Positions 1 through 6,900 of a stretch of DNA of 9,920 bases are shown here, piece by piece; positions within the stretch are counted from its first letter, which is position 1, and every line of letters begins with the position of its first letter. Source of the DNA: JBCDBL01 sp039183635 (GTDB lineage: Bacteria; Pseudomonadota; Alphaproteobacteria; Caulobacterales; Parvularculaceae); the NCBI GenBank assembly GCA_039183635.1, contig JBCDBL010000135.1, positions 1 through 9,920 on the forward strand, in the 5' to 3' direction. The notes under the pieces were generated by a model. That model was not told the DNA's origin and made no database searches. It was given only the letters and a program-made list of their open reading frames with translations. Position numbers and translations under genes: made by a program.

Positions 1-22
1 CTCCCCCGCTAATGCGGGGGAG
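1..22. repeat. GC-rich perfect hairpin at window edge
   Basis: A 9-bp perfect stem (1-9 pairing with 14-22) closes a TAAT loop. On the plus strand it is followed by GAAAACC and not by a T run, so it is not a rightward terminator. A leftward T run, if present, would lie outside the window. CCCCCGC/GCGGGGG hairpins of this kind are common as dispersed REP-like units in alphaproteobacterial spacers, so this may be the end of such a unit. The left flank is not visible. Confidence 0.5.
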
Positions 23-108
23 GAAAACCACTGAAGAGCAGGCTTCATACCGATGACAAACGTCACACTCAGTACGGTCTGTCTCCTACAATGTAGAACA
101 CGTCCAAT

Positions 109-132
109 CCTCCACCGAAGGTGGAGGGTTTT
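109..132 (+). terminator. Intrinsic terminator of a gene left of the window
   Basis: CCTCCACC (109-116) pairs perfectly with GGTGGAGG (120-127) around a GAA loop and is followed by G and TTTT (129-132). The orientation is rightward, so it should end a plus-strand gene whose coding part lies before position 1. That gene would converge on the DUF6607 gene. Positions 23-108 hold no supportable coding sequence. The T run is short, so efficiency is uncertain. Confidence 0.6.
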
Positions 133-140
133 GACTGAAT

Positions 141-167
141 AAAAAAGTTCCGTGCGGTCAACGCGGA
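141..167 (-). terminator. Possible weak terminator for the DUF6607 gene
   Basis: Reading leftward from the stop codon at 188, an imperfect stem (GGA/TCC and CGC/GCG at 149-167, with a two-base bulge) is followed by six T residues (A141-A146 on the plus strand). Its position about 20 bp after the stop is right for a terminator, but the stem is short and interrupted. Confidence 0.3.
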
Positions 168-187
168 GCCTTTACTCAGGCAAAGCG

Positions 188-1219
188 TTAAAAAACGTCC
201 TCGGCGGTCTGCGAAGACAAGCGCGATTGCAGATCGCCGATGTCCGTTGTCGTATAAGTGTCTATAACGTCCTGGGCCTCTCGCCGGGCCTCGCTCAAGC
301 TTTTTGCGCCCTCACGCAGATCTTCGGCCAACTCCAGCAATGGCATGTACAGGTCAGAGGGCTCCCCTTGCATCGTCAGGCCAAATACATCGTGCTCATT
401 CACCATGGACGCCCAGATTTCACGAACAGCGCGCCAATAGCCCTCTGTTGCACCCCAATATTCATCGGCCACGGATACGTCGTACTCTGTCGACCGGCGA
501 TACGTATTGACGCCGATTTCACGCACAAGCGTCTGTCGGCCGCCAAGAAGAGCAAGCTTTGCATTATCCTGCTCATGCACCCAGCCAAAAGGTGCGATCG
601 CATGGCGATTCACAGCGTTTATGGCATGGTAATCATTGCGCTTGGTGGCGTCGCGCCGTGGCAAAGGCCGCAACTCGGCCGGAGGCGTCCATTCAGAGAC
701 GCCATTTTTGTGGGACCAAGCCGCCACCGCGCCATAACGCGGCGCATCGTCCACCTGATATACGGTTTGGGACCACTTGCCCCGCGCCTCCGCGCGCTTT
801 ACAGGCCGATTTTCCCAGGCCGCACCGCCGACAAACACAAGAACGCTTTCCGGTTCATAAGACCAATCCTGTCGCCAATGTTTAATCGGAAACTTGTCCT
901 CGCCGCCAACAACTAAAATATGCTGCAAGCTGATGAAATCACCGCGATCTTCGATCACCCTGACACTTTCATAAGCGCCGGAGCGATACCGCTCTTTCGG
1001 TTCATACCCCTCGACGAACGGCGTTGTTTCACGAAAGTCGAATGTCACTTTGTAATCGCCAGCCATGGCGAGAATGGCGGCCCTGTCTTGTGAGAATGAA
1101 TCGGACCGTTCAGCACGCCCGGGTGCCTCGCCCGGTAACGAGGACAACCGTTCAGACGAGGCGCACGCGCAAAGCACAGCCGCAGCACACGCCAACAAAA
1201 TTATGCGAAACAAAACCAT
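188..1219 (-). CDS. DUF6607-type putative lipoprotein
   Basis: This 343-residue protein starts at ATG 1219, preceded by AAGAGG five bases upstream. Residues 1-19 form a lipoprotein-type signal: a charged start, a hydrophobic core, then LCAC with Cys19 as the best lipidation site. It is therefore expected to be membrane-anchored and face the periplasm. The mature part carries blocks I associate with the DUF6607 family: GDYKVTFDF near 54, a YRSGAYESVRVIED stretch near 78, SLQHILVV near 97, KHWRQDW at 113-119, PLPRRDATKRNDY near 186 and HEQDN at 225. Several are rich in His, Trp, Arg and Asp and look like a binding site. No biochemical function is known to me for this family. It is divergent from the TetR gene, which is a candidate local regulator. 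The family name is from memory of the motifs; that this is the real frame is much more certain than the family assignment. Confidence 0.75.
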   Translation of the reverse strand: MVLFRIILLACAAAVLCACASSERLSSLPGEAPGRAERSDSFSQDRAAILAMAGDYKVTFDFRETTPFVEGYEPKERYRSGAYESVRVIEDRGDFISLQHILVVGGEDKFPIKHWRQDWSYEPESVLVFVGGAAWENRPVKRAEARGKWSQTVYQVDDAPRYGAVAAWSHKNGVSEWTPPAELRPLPRRDATKRNDYHAINAVNRHAIAPFGWVHEQDNAKLALLGGRQTLVREIGVNTYRRSTEYDVSVADEYWGATEGYWRAVREIWASMVNEHDVFGLTMQGEPSDLYMPLLELAEDLREGAKSLSEARREAQDVIDTYTTTDIGDLQSRLSSQTAEDVF

Positions 1220-1297
1220 TAAAGCCTCTTTTATTAATTTATTTCATGTACTTAATCTAAATAACGCCTTGCACCCACCTCCGACGAACGATCCTGT

Positions 1298-1320
1298 ATT
1301 ATAGCAAATAATAATTATTT
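1298..1320 (-). promoter_or_regulatory. Candidate -10 box with adjacent AT-rich palindrome
   Basis: On the minus strand a perfect TATAAT (plus-strand ATTATA, 1298-1303) lies about 80 bp before the DUF6607 start codon. Directly upstream of it, where the -10/-35 spacer would be, is a perfect 15-bp palindrome, AAATAAT-A-ATTATTT (1306-1320). Its 7-1-7 geometry resembles the Fur consensus TGATAAT-N-ATTATCA, matching 10 of 14 arm positions. No convincing -35 is visible. A repressor bound there would block the promoter. AT-rich sequence yields such palindromes by chance more readily than mixed sequence does, so the Fur reading is tentative. Confidence 0.4.
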
Positions 1321-1322
1321 TC

Positions 1323-1344
1323 ATATGCTCATGAAATAGCATAT
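1323..1344. promoter_or_regulatory. Candidate operator, ATATGCT-N8-AGCATAT
   Basis: A perfect inverted repeat with 7-bp arms (1323-1329 and 1338-1344) and an 8-bp centre lies in the spacer between the divergent DUF6607 and TetR genes. A 22-bp site is a normal size for a TetR-family dimer pair. It overlaps where the -35 of the leftward promoter would be, about 100 bp before the TetR start. TetR regulators often control a divergent neighbour and themselves from such a site. That this TetR binds here is inference. Confidence 0.45.
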
Positions 1345-1375
1345 ACGTGATTTGGCGGATGCGAAAAGCATTGTA

Positions 1376-1392
1376 ACGTATTGAATTTACGT
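1376..1392. promoter_or_regulatory. Second small inverted repeat, ACGTA-N7-TACGT
   Basis: A 5-bp-arm inverted repeat with a 7-bp centre lies about 55 bp upstream of the TetR start codon. The same stretch can be read as a direct repeat of ACGTATT (1376-1382 and 1389-1395). It may be a second operator or part of the TetR promoter; no clear -35/-10 pair was found for that gene. With such short arms it could be chance. Confidence 0.25.
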
Positions 1393-1417
1393 ATTTGTTG
1401 CTAAACGACTTTACGCC

Positions 1418-1444
1418 ATGTTTGTCATGCAAAAAGCGCCCTAA
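1418..1444 (+). other. Possible 8-codon upstream ORF before the TetR gene
   Basis: ATG at 1418 opens a reading frame of eight codons (MFVMQKAP) that stops at TAA 1442-1444, two bases before the TetR ATG at 1447. It lies in a different frame from the TetR gene. The TetR ATG has TAAGG directly against it, which is too close for normal Shine-Dalgarno use, so translational coupling from this short frame is conceivable. No good ribosome site is seen before 1418, so it may not be translated. Confidence 0.2.
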
Positions 1445-1446
1445 GG

Positions 1447-2001
1447 ATGAAACGCACCAAGGAAGATTGGATCGCCGCTGCAAAAAGCGCCCTTGTTTCA
1501 GAAGGCGTGGAGGCGGTAAGGATCGACCGATTGGCCAAACGACTGGGTGTTACGCGCGGAGGGTTTTATGGATATTTCAAATCCAGAGATGCTTTGCTGG
1601 ACGCGCTTTTGGATTTATGGCGGATTGAAAATACAGCCCCCCTTGTTCGCGCGGTTGACGAGGCGGCGCCGGATGGGGTTGCACAATATGACGCTGTGAC
1701 AGATGTATGGGTTGCAGAAGAATTATTTAGCCCCCCATACGACTCTGCGGTCCGGGACTGGGGGCGCACAGATGAAAAAGTTGCAAAAGCGGTTCGTAAA
1801 GAAGACGAAAAACGCATCAAATCCTTCGAAGGAATGTTTCTAAACATGGGCTACAGCAACGAGGAGGCCCAGATTCGCGCTCGCGTGATGTACTATCATC
1901 AGATCGGATACTACGCTATGGACGTTCAGGAACCGCACGAAAGAAGGCGCAAGAACCTGAAAATGTACAGACGTGTGTTGACAGGACTGGATACGCCATA
2001 A
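1447..2001 (+). CDS. TetR/AcrR-family transcriptional regulator
   Basis: This 184-residue protein is a normal length for a TetR repressor. The N-terminal DNA-binding domain covers about residues 5-52. Its helix-turn-helix is at about 24-44, with the signature IDRLAKRLGVTRGGFYGYFKSRDALLDALL ending in the usual Gly-x-Phe-Tyr-x-x-Phe-Lys run. The C-terminal part (about 60-184) is the ligand/dimer domain. Its DSAVRDWGRTDEKVAKAVRKEDEKRI block is typical of one large TetR subgroup, but the ligand cannot be read from it. ATG 1447 is the only plausible start: the frame upstream to the stop at 1402-1404 has no ATG, GTG or TTG. Its ribosome site is poor (AAGG abuts the ATG). It is divergent from the DUF6607 gene and 36 bp before the IclR gene, possibly one transcript. 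Confidence 0.9.
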   Translation: MKRTKEDWIAAAKSALVSEGVEAVRIDRLAKRLGVTRGGFYGYFKSRDALLDALLDLWRIENTAPLVRAVDEAAPDGVAQYDAVTDVWVAEELFSPPYDSAVRDWGRTDEKVAKAVRKEDEKRIKSFEGMFLNMGYSNEEAQIRARVMYYHQIGYYAMDVQEPHERRRKNLKMYRRVLTGLDTP

Positions 2002-2003
2002 CG

Positions 2004-2017
2004 AAACGCTTGCGTTT
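2004..2017. promoter_or_regulatory. Inverted repeat AAACGC-TT-GCGTTT between the regulator genes
   Basis: A 14-bp inverted repeat with a 2-bp centre begins three bases after the TetR stop and ends 20 bp before the IclR start. The loop is too small for a good hairpin and no T run follows, so it is not a terminator. It could be a protein-binding site that autoregulates the IclR gene. Support is only the symmetry and position. Confidence 0.3.
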
Positions 2018-2037
2018 GCTAGCGCCGAAAGCTCCGC

Positions 2038-2829
2038 ATGACGACGACTATGAAACAAAATACCGATTATGTATCTTCGCTGGCGAAAGGCCTTGCGGTG
2101 ATCTCCCACCTGGCGTCGGTTAAAAGCCCGCAAACGCTGACAGAAGTTGCGGACGCGCTGGAGATGCCGAAGGCGACAGCACGCAGGCTCTTGCTGACGC
2201 TTGAAAGCCTAGGGTATGCGGAACAGGCAAGCCGATATTTTTCATTAACGCCGCAGACCCTTCAGTTGGGGTTTGGGTATTTCGCCTCTAGCCCTCTTTC
2301 CAGTCACATCGACACGCAATTGCAGCGCATTTCCTCAGATACTGGGCATACGAGCTTCGCCGCCGTTTACAGCAAGGGCGAGATCACCATTATCGGCCGC
2401 CATGTGGGTCTTATCCTTGAATCTTATTCCAGCCTCGGCACAAGGTGGCCGGCCTTTTGCACATCGATGGGCCGGATCTTCCTCAGCTATCTGCCTGACG
2501 ACGAAGTCGATCGCATTCTACGCGAAGGGCGAATGACTAAATTCACATCTTCGACGCTCACTGATATTGAAAAAATAAAAGCAGAAATAAGAAAAGTACG
2601 TAAATCTGGCTACGCACTTATTGAAAGTGAAACCACAATGGGATTGCGGGCGCTCGCTGTACCCGTGGAGGGCAAAAACCAAGAAATTGTCGCAGCGATC
2701 GATGTTGTTATGATCGCCCAAAGCGAAAGCCGGAAAGAGTCGGTGGATAAAAACCTTCCCGTTCTTCAAGAAGCTGCATCTCGGTTGAGCGTCATCGCCG
2801 CGAACAGCACCTCGCCCTCGCCCATTTAA
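2038..2829 (+). CDS. IclR-family regulator, PcaR/PcaU/PobR-like
   Basis: This 263-residue protein has the full IclR layout. A winged helix-turn-helix spans about residues 12-72; the recognition region TLTEVADALEMPKATARRLLLTLESLGYAE is at about 33-62. An effector-binding domain spans about 78-255, including the GTRWPAFCTSMGRIFLSYL block. YVSSLAKGLAVI at the start and SRYFSLTPQTLQLGFGYFASS after the wing are characteristic of the PcaR/PcaU/PobR branch, which usually senses aromatic or other catabolic acids and often activates transport and degradation genes. Here the nearby targets would be the receptor, amidohydrolase and BKACE genes; that link is inference. Start choice is uncertain: ATG 2038 and ATG 2050 are both in frame and neither has a clear Shine-Dalgarno sequence. 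The tail after about 255 (NSTSPSPI) looks disordered. Confidence 0.9.
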   Translation: MTTTMKQNTDYVSSLAKGLAVISHLASVKSPQTLTEVADALEMPKATARRLLLTLESLGYAEQASRYFSLTPQTLQLGFGYFASSPLSSHIDTQLQRISSDTGHTSFAAVYSKGEITIIGRHVGLILESYSSLGTRWPAFCTSMGRIFLSYLPDDEVDRILREGRMTKFTSSTLTDIEKIKAEIRKVRKSGYALIESETTMGLRALAVPVEGKNQEIVAAIDVVMIAQSESRKESVDKNLPVLQEAASRLSVIAANSTSPSPI

Positions 2830-2930
2830 CATCAAGAGCGCTCTCACAATTCTTGCGAATCGCAAACGCACTCAAAACGCCTTCATCACGCATGTCCTGA
2901 CGCCCAACCGGCATCCGCTTGAGCTGGAAA

Positions 2931-2985
2931 CGCTTTAAAGCGTGTCGCGCAAAAGTGGGTACCGGTTTTGCGCAAAAGTCACGCG
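2931..2985. repeat. RIME/RPE-like palindromic intergenic element
   Basis: A 12-bp perfect palindrome, CGCTTTAAAGCG (2931-2942), is followed by GCGCAAAA (2947-2954) and its inverse TTTTGCGC (2966-2973) around GTGGGTACCGG. Outer arms GCGTG (2940-2944) and CACGC (2980-2984) extend the fold. The core, AAAAGTGGGTACCGGTTTT, closely matches the AAAGTGG-AACCGGTTTT core of dispersed palindromic elements I recall from many alphaproteobacterial intergenic regions. It sits between two convergent genes, a usual place for these. The rest of the 2830-3037 spacer holds only short chance palindromes; no clear intrinsic terminator for either neighbour was seen, and this structure may serve that role. Confidence 0.7.
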
Positions 2986-3037
2986 TAAACAAAGATCTAA
3001 AGCACGCCCGTGTGAATCCGATTAAGCGAGGTGTGCC

Positions 3038-3943
3038 CTAGGGAGCCTTTGCGCCGCGTAACTCTAATATATCTCGGGCCTCTTGCGGGGTTGCAATCTC
3101 CCCGCCATGGAGCGTCACCGTTTGAACGGCTTGCTCTACGAGTGACGCGTTCGACGGCGCAAGCACCCCGCGCTTCAGATAAAGATTGTCCTCCAAACCG
3201 ACTCGAACGTGACCGCCCAGAAGAAATGAAAATGTCGCCATGGGAAGACTGCGCCTCGATACGCCAAACGCGGCCCAGTGTGCGTCATCAGGAACAAAGC
3301 GCTTCATATATGCGATAGTTTCCGCATCCGCAGGCGCGCCCCAGTCAACACCAAGCGCCATCTGAAAAAAAGCGGGTCGCCCTATGCGCCCGCTATCGAT
3401 CATATGACGGGCCAGACGTATGTGGCCGACGTCGAAAACTTCCAACTCCGGCTTTGTGCCCGCTTCTTGAATCGCGTCCGCCATGAGATTGAGTTGACTT
3501 GGCGCATTCAGCATAACAGTGTCGCCGAAAACGCCGCCGGAGTTCATCGTCGCCACGTCGAGACTGCATATCTCCGGTCTTAACTCAACAACATGGGCGA
3601 TGCGTTCTTCAGCTGACATGAGATTCGTGCGTGGGCCGGGCGTGCGAATATTATCGTCCTGCAAATGCAGACGCTGTCCATAGCCGGTCGTCAGATTGAT
3701 GACGATATCGGTTTCGTCTTGACGAATGCGGTCGACTGTTTCGCGGTAGAGTTCAAGATCCGTGCTGGGGGCGCCTGTTTCAGGGTCGCGCACATGAATA
3801 TGGACAACGGCGGCGCCCGCCTTCGCAGCGCCAATGCATTCCTGCGCAATCTGTTTGGGCGTTACGGGTACAGCCGGGTTTTTGCCGACCGTCTCAGCGG
3901 ACCCGGTGACCGCACACGTTATAATTGTTTTACGGTCTGTCAT
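3038..3943 (-). CDS. Beta-keto acid cleavage enzyme (BKACE/DUF849)
   Basis: This 301-residue protein is full length for the family. BKACE enzymes are cytoplasmic, zinc-dependent TIM barrels that condense a beta-keto acid with acetyl-CoA and split it into an acyl-CoA and acetoacetate or an equivalent; known examples act on 3-keto-5-aminohexanoate and 3-dehydrocarnitine. Signature elements are present: AVPVTPKQIA near 24, the metal motif HIHVRDP with His48 and His50, VINLTTGYGQ near 81, the ELEVFDVGHI block near 166, and GGHVRVGLEDN with Glu251 as the expected third ligand. Substrate cannot be assigned; the family covers many keto acids. ATG 3943 has AAAGGG seven bases upstream. The gene begins 37 bp after the amidohydrolase stop on the same strand with no terminator between, so the two are probably cotranscribed. 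Confidence 0.9.
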   Translation of the reverse strand: MTDRKTIITCAVTGSAETVGKNPAVPVTPKQIAQECIGAAKAGAAVVHIHVRDPETGAPSTDLELYRETVDRIRQDETDIVINLTTGYGQRLHLQDDNIRTPGPRTNLMSAEERIAHVVELRPEICSLDVATMNSGGVFGDTVMLNAPSQLNLMADAIQEAGTKPELEVFDVGHIRLARHMIDSGRIGRPAFFQMALGVDWGAPADAETIAYMKRFVPDDAHWAAFGVSRRSLPMATFSFLLGGHVRVGLEDNLYLKRGVLAPSNASLVEQAVQTVTLHGGEIATPQEARDILELRGAKAP

Positions 3944-3980
3944 GTGAGAACCCTTTCGTTAAACCCTTACGCATAAACTG

Positions 3981-6900
3981 TTAATTTGGTCGATAAACCG
4001 GTGCGCCGCCCATGCGCTGCGCGCTGTCGCGCACCTTGGGCGCATCTGAAAGCCACCACGGATCATAGTCTAATTTCTTCGAGGACGGATAAATGCGATC
4101 TAGTGTGTCGGCATTATAGACTTCGCCGTTTTTCACCACATAACGAATATTCGCCGTATCGTTGATGTTCGTCAGTGGGTCGCCGTCAATTACGAGAAAG
4201 TCCGCAAGCTTGCCCGGTTCAATGGTTCCAAGATCGCGATCAAGTCCCAGAGAGGCCGCACCGCCGCGCGTCGCCATCGTCAGCGCCTCATGGTTTGTCA
4301 TGCCATGAGAGGCCGCCCAGATTTCCCAGTGGAGCCCGAGCCCGCCCCATTCGCCATGATCTCCGACGGAAACAGGAACGCCAGCGCGCATAAGCTTCGC
4401 CGCTTGGCGCGCCATTAAAGGGAAGGCATGTTCTGAGGGGTGTATTTCCAAACGTCGCGAAAGCCGGCTGGCGAATCTTTCCCTTGGCATGAAGGCTAAG
4501 GATTTCTTATCCGTATATGGATCTACCTTATTCATAAAATAATACATCGCCGACGGCGCTCCTTCGCCGCGCAGGGTTCCGAACTGATAGGAAACCGACG
4601 TTCCGGCTTCGGCGAGAAACCGCACCACATCGTCATACAACGGCGCTACACCAATGGAATGAGACATATCCGCATACCCATCGACAACATGGGAGAGGTT
4701 ATAATTGAAATCCTCCCCTTCGAAGACCGGCAGCACCGTACCGATCTCGCGCGCAGCAAGCGCGATCCACTGACGGGCGATGCGATCGCCTGCAACATAT
4801 TCCTTTAAGGACAAGGTCCGCCAGTGATCGCCATACCTGGACAATAAATCTTTTGCATCATCATACGTTTTCAACCGGGCCATGCCCCATTTTACATGCG
4901 GGCCCGATCCAAAAACGCGGGGACCCAACAGCAACCCTGCGCGTATTTGATCGCCATATTCAAGATCTCCAATGACCTGCGCCGGATCATGGATCGTCGT
5001 CACGCCGTATGATAAATAATTAAGATACGCCCAGGGTTGCTTGACGCGGGCGCCGGCGCCGTCAGGTGCAAGCTTTGTATGCGCATGGGTGTCTATAAAC
5101 CCCGGCGTTACTGTGGCGCCGCGACCATCGACGATAAATGCACCCTTTGGAATCTTCGTCCTTCCCCTCGGCCCGACTGCGGCGATGCGATTGTTTTCAA
5201 CGACGATCACGCCACGCTGAATAATTTCATCTCCCCGCATGGTAACGATACGCACATTTTTTACCGCAAGAACGCCTTCAGGCGCATACTGCGCGAGGGG
5301 CGCCTTTACGGTGATGACTGAGGTCGGGGTCGTTTCAAACCGACCCGCGTCGTTCATGTCATATCGAAAAATTTTCGGACCTAGACTGTAAACAATGCTT
5401 TTCCCATCGGCGGACCAGGAAGGCTGCTCTCCGCCAAATTTAGACAGACGCGTTACCGGACCGGTCGTATCGGCCAAATCCGGAAGAGAAATGGAAAAGC
5501 CCGGCCCCATTCGCAAAGCATCGCGCCGCGCTGCGTATATGTGTTGGCCTACGACGGCCAGAATATAAGCGCCGTCCGGAGAAGGCGCCACATACTCAGC
5601 ATGTAATGTATTTAACATGCTGGCCCGCCCATCGAACGGCCGGCCCCTGCCCGAAAAGGATGTCATAAGCGTTGGTTTGGCCACGCCATCACGACCAATG
5701 CTTGTTATAACGTTGCCCATACTGACGGAAAGACGGTCCATCGTATCGCCATGGATGTGAATCCGAGCCGGATAAGGCGTTTTTGAAAAGGGAACGGCGC
5801 TCACGCGGGACGCACCGCCGCCCGCAACATCAAGCTCCAGCAAATCGTAGGGCGGCGCGATATTCTCCGGGTGCGCGCCGCTGATTCTGGTCACATAAAC
5901 CGCCTCGCCGTCGGCGCGAAAGGTTGGAACGACGTAGCCGCCGGAGGTCGCCGTCAAGCGCGAAGAAACGCCGCTTTTTACGGTCGTTTTAGTGACGTGT
6001 CCGCCATTTTCAGCATCATAAGACACGTAAACGATGCTTTTTCCGTCCGGGGACCAGGCCGGATCGGCTTCAGATATATTGTTCTGCGTCAATCGTCGCG
6101 CTTCGCCGCCGCTGGACGCAATAAGCCATATGCGGTCGTGCGCGACAAAAGCAATTTTGCGCCGATCCGGCGACAGGACCGGCGACCGGACGCGACGCAA
6201 AACAGCGATATTTTCTGGTAGTATCCGTATTGGCCGGGTTAATGGAATAACGTCCTGGACCACATCTACCGAAAACGGAATTTTCGTAACTTTGCCATCT
6301 GCAAGATCGACGCGATTTAGACCTCCGCCAAACCCCGCCACCAACGCGCGCCCGTCTGGCGTAAAGCCCATGCCAGGCAAATTATAGAAAAAATTACTTT
6401 CCTGCTGATCGCGATCTACCGGAAAAACAAGCCAGTCATCTTCACCGGTCTGCAGGTCTTTCAGGCGCAGCCCCGTATCCGCCTTGTCTCTGGAGCCGTA
6501 AACAATATACCGTCCGTCCGGGGACAGCTGCGGTGCAAAAGCGCCCCCATGGCGGTCCGTGAGCGCAAATGCAACGCCGGTTTTCAGGTCTTTTCCTTCA
6601 AGCTGCCATTCGGGCAAGACCCGGTCGCCATAAAAGGGACTGCGTGTTTCCCGAAATCGAGCGTAATACAAAAACCGTCCGTCAGGACTGAGAGAGGGCG
6701 ATTCTGCGCCGCTGATCGACGCGCGTCTTTCTCCGGTCAAGCTTTCATAAACGGCCCCGTCTTCTGCATTATAACGCCGTATTTCCCGAGGTAAGTTACC
6801 CAAAAACCAGTTGCGCCGCCGCGTCGCCCAGACAAGTATCCCTTCTCCGTCAGGCGTCCATTGCGGGTCGGCGAAAAACATCTGATCGCCAACCTTTTCA

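Noticed and set aside
3..56. Possible 3' end of a plus-strand gene entering from the left
   Set aside because: Only 17 open codons, and they run through a perfect 9-bp hairpin. There is too little to call a coding remnant, though the terminator at 109-132 implies such a gene lies further left.
152..916. A 254-codon plus-strand open frame over the DUF6607 gene
   Set aside because: It lies antisense to a gene with a lipoprotein signal, good ribosome site and recognisable conserved blocks. Its own product is Arg/His/Pro-rich without domain features.
2990..3037. Terminator-like CACGCCCGTG hairpin after the BKACE stop
   Set aside because: The stem is four base pairs with a two-base loop and no T run follows on either strand.
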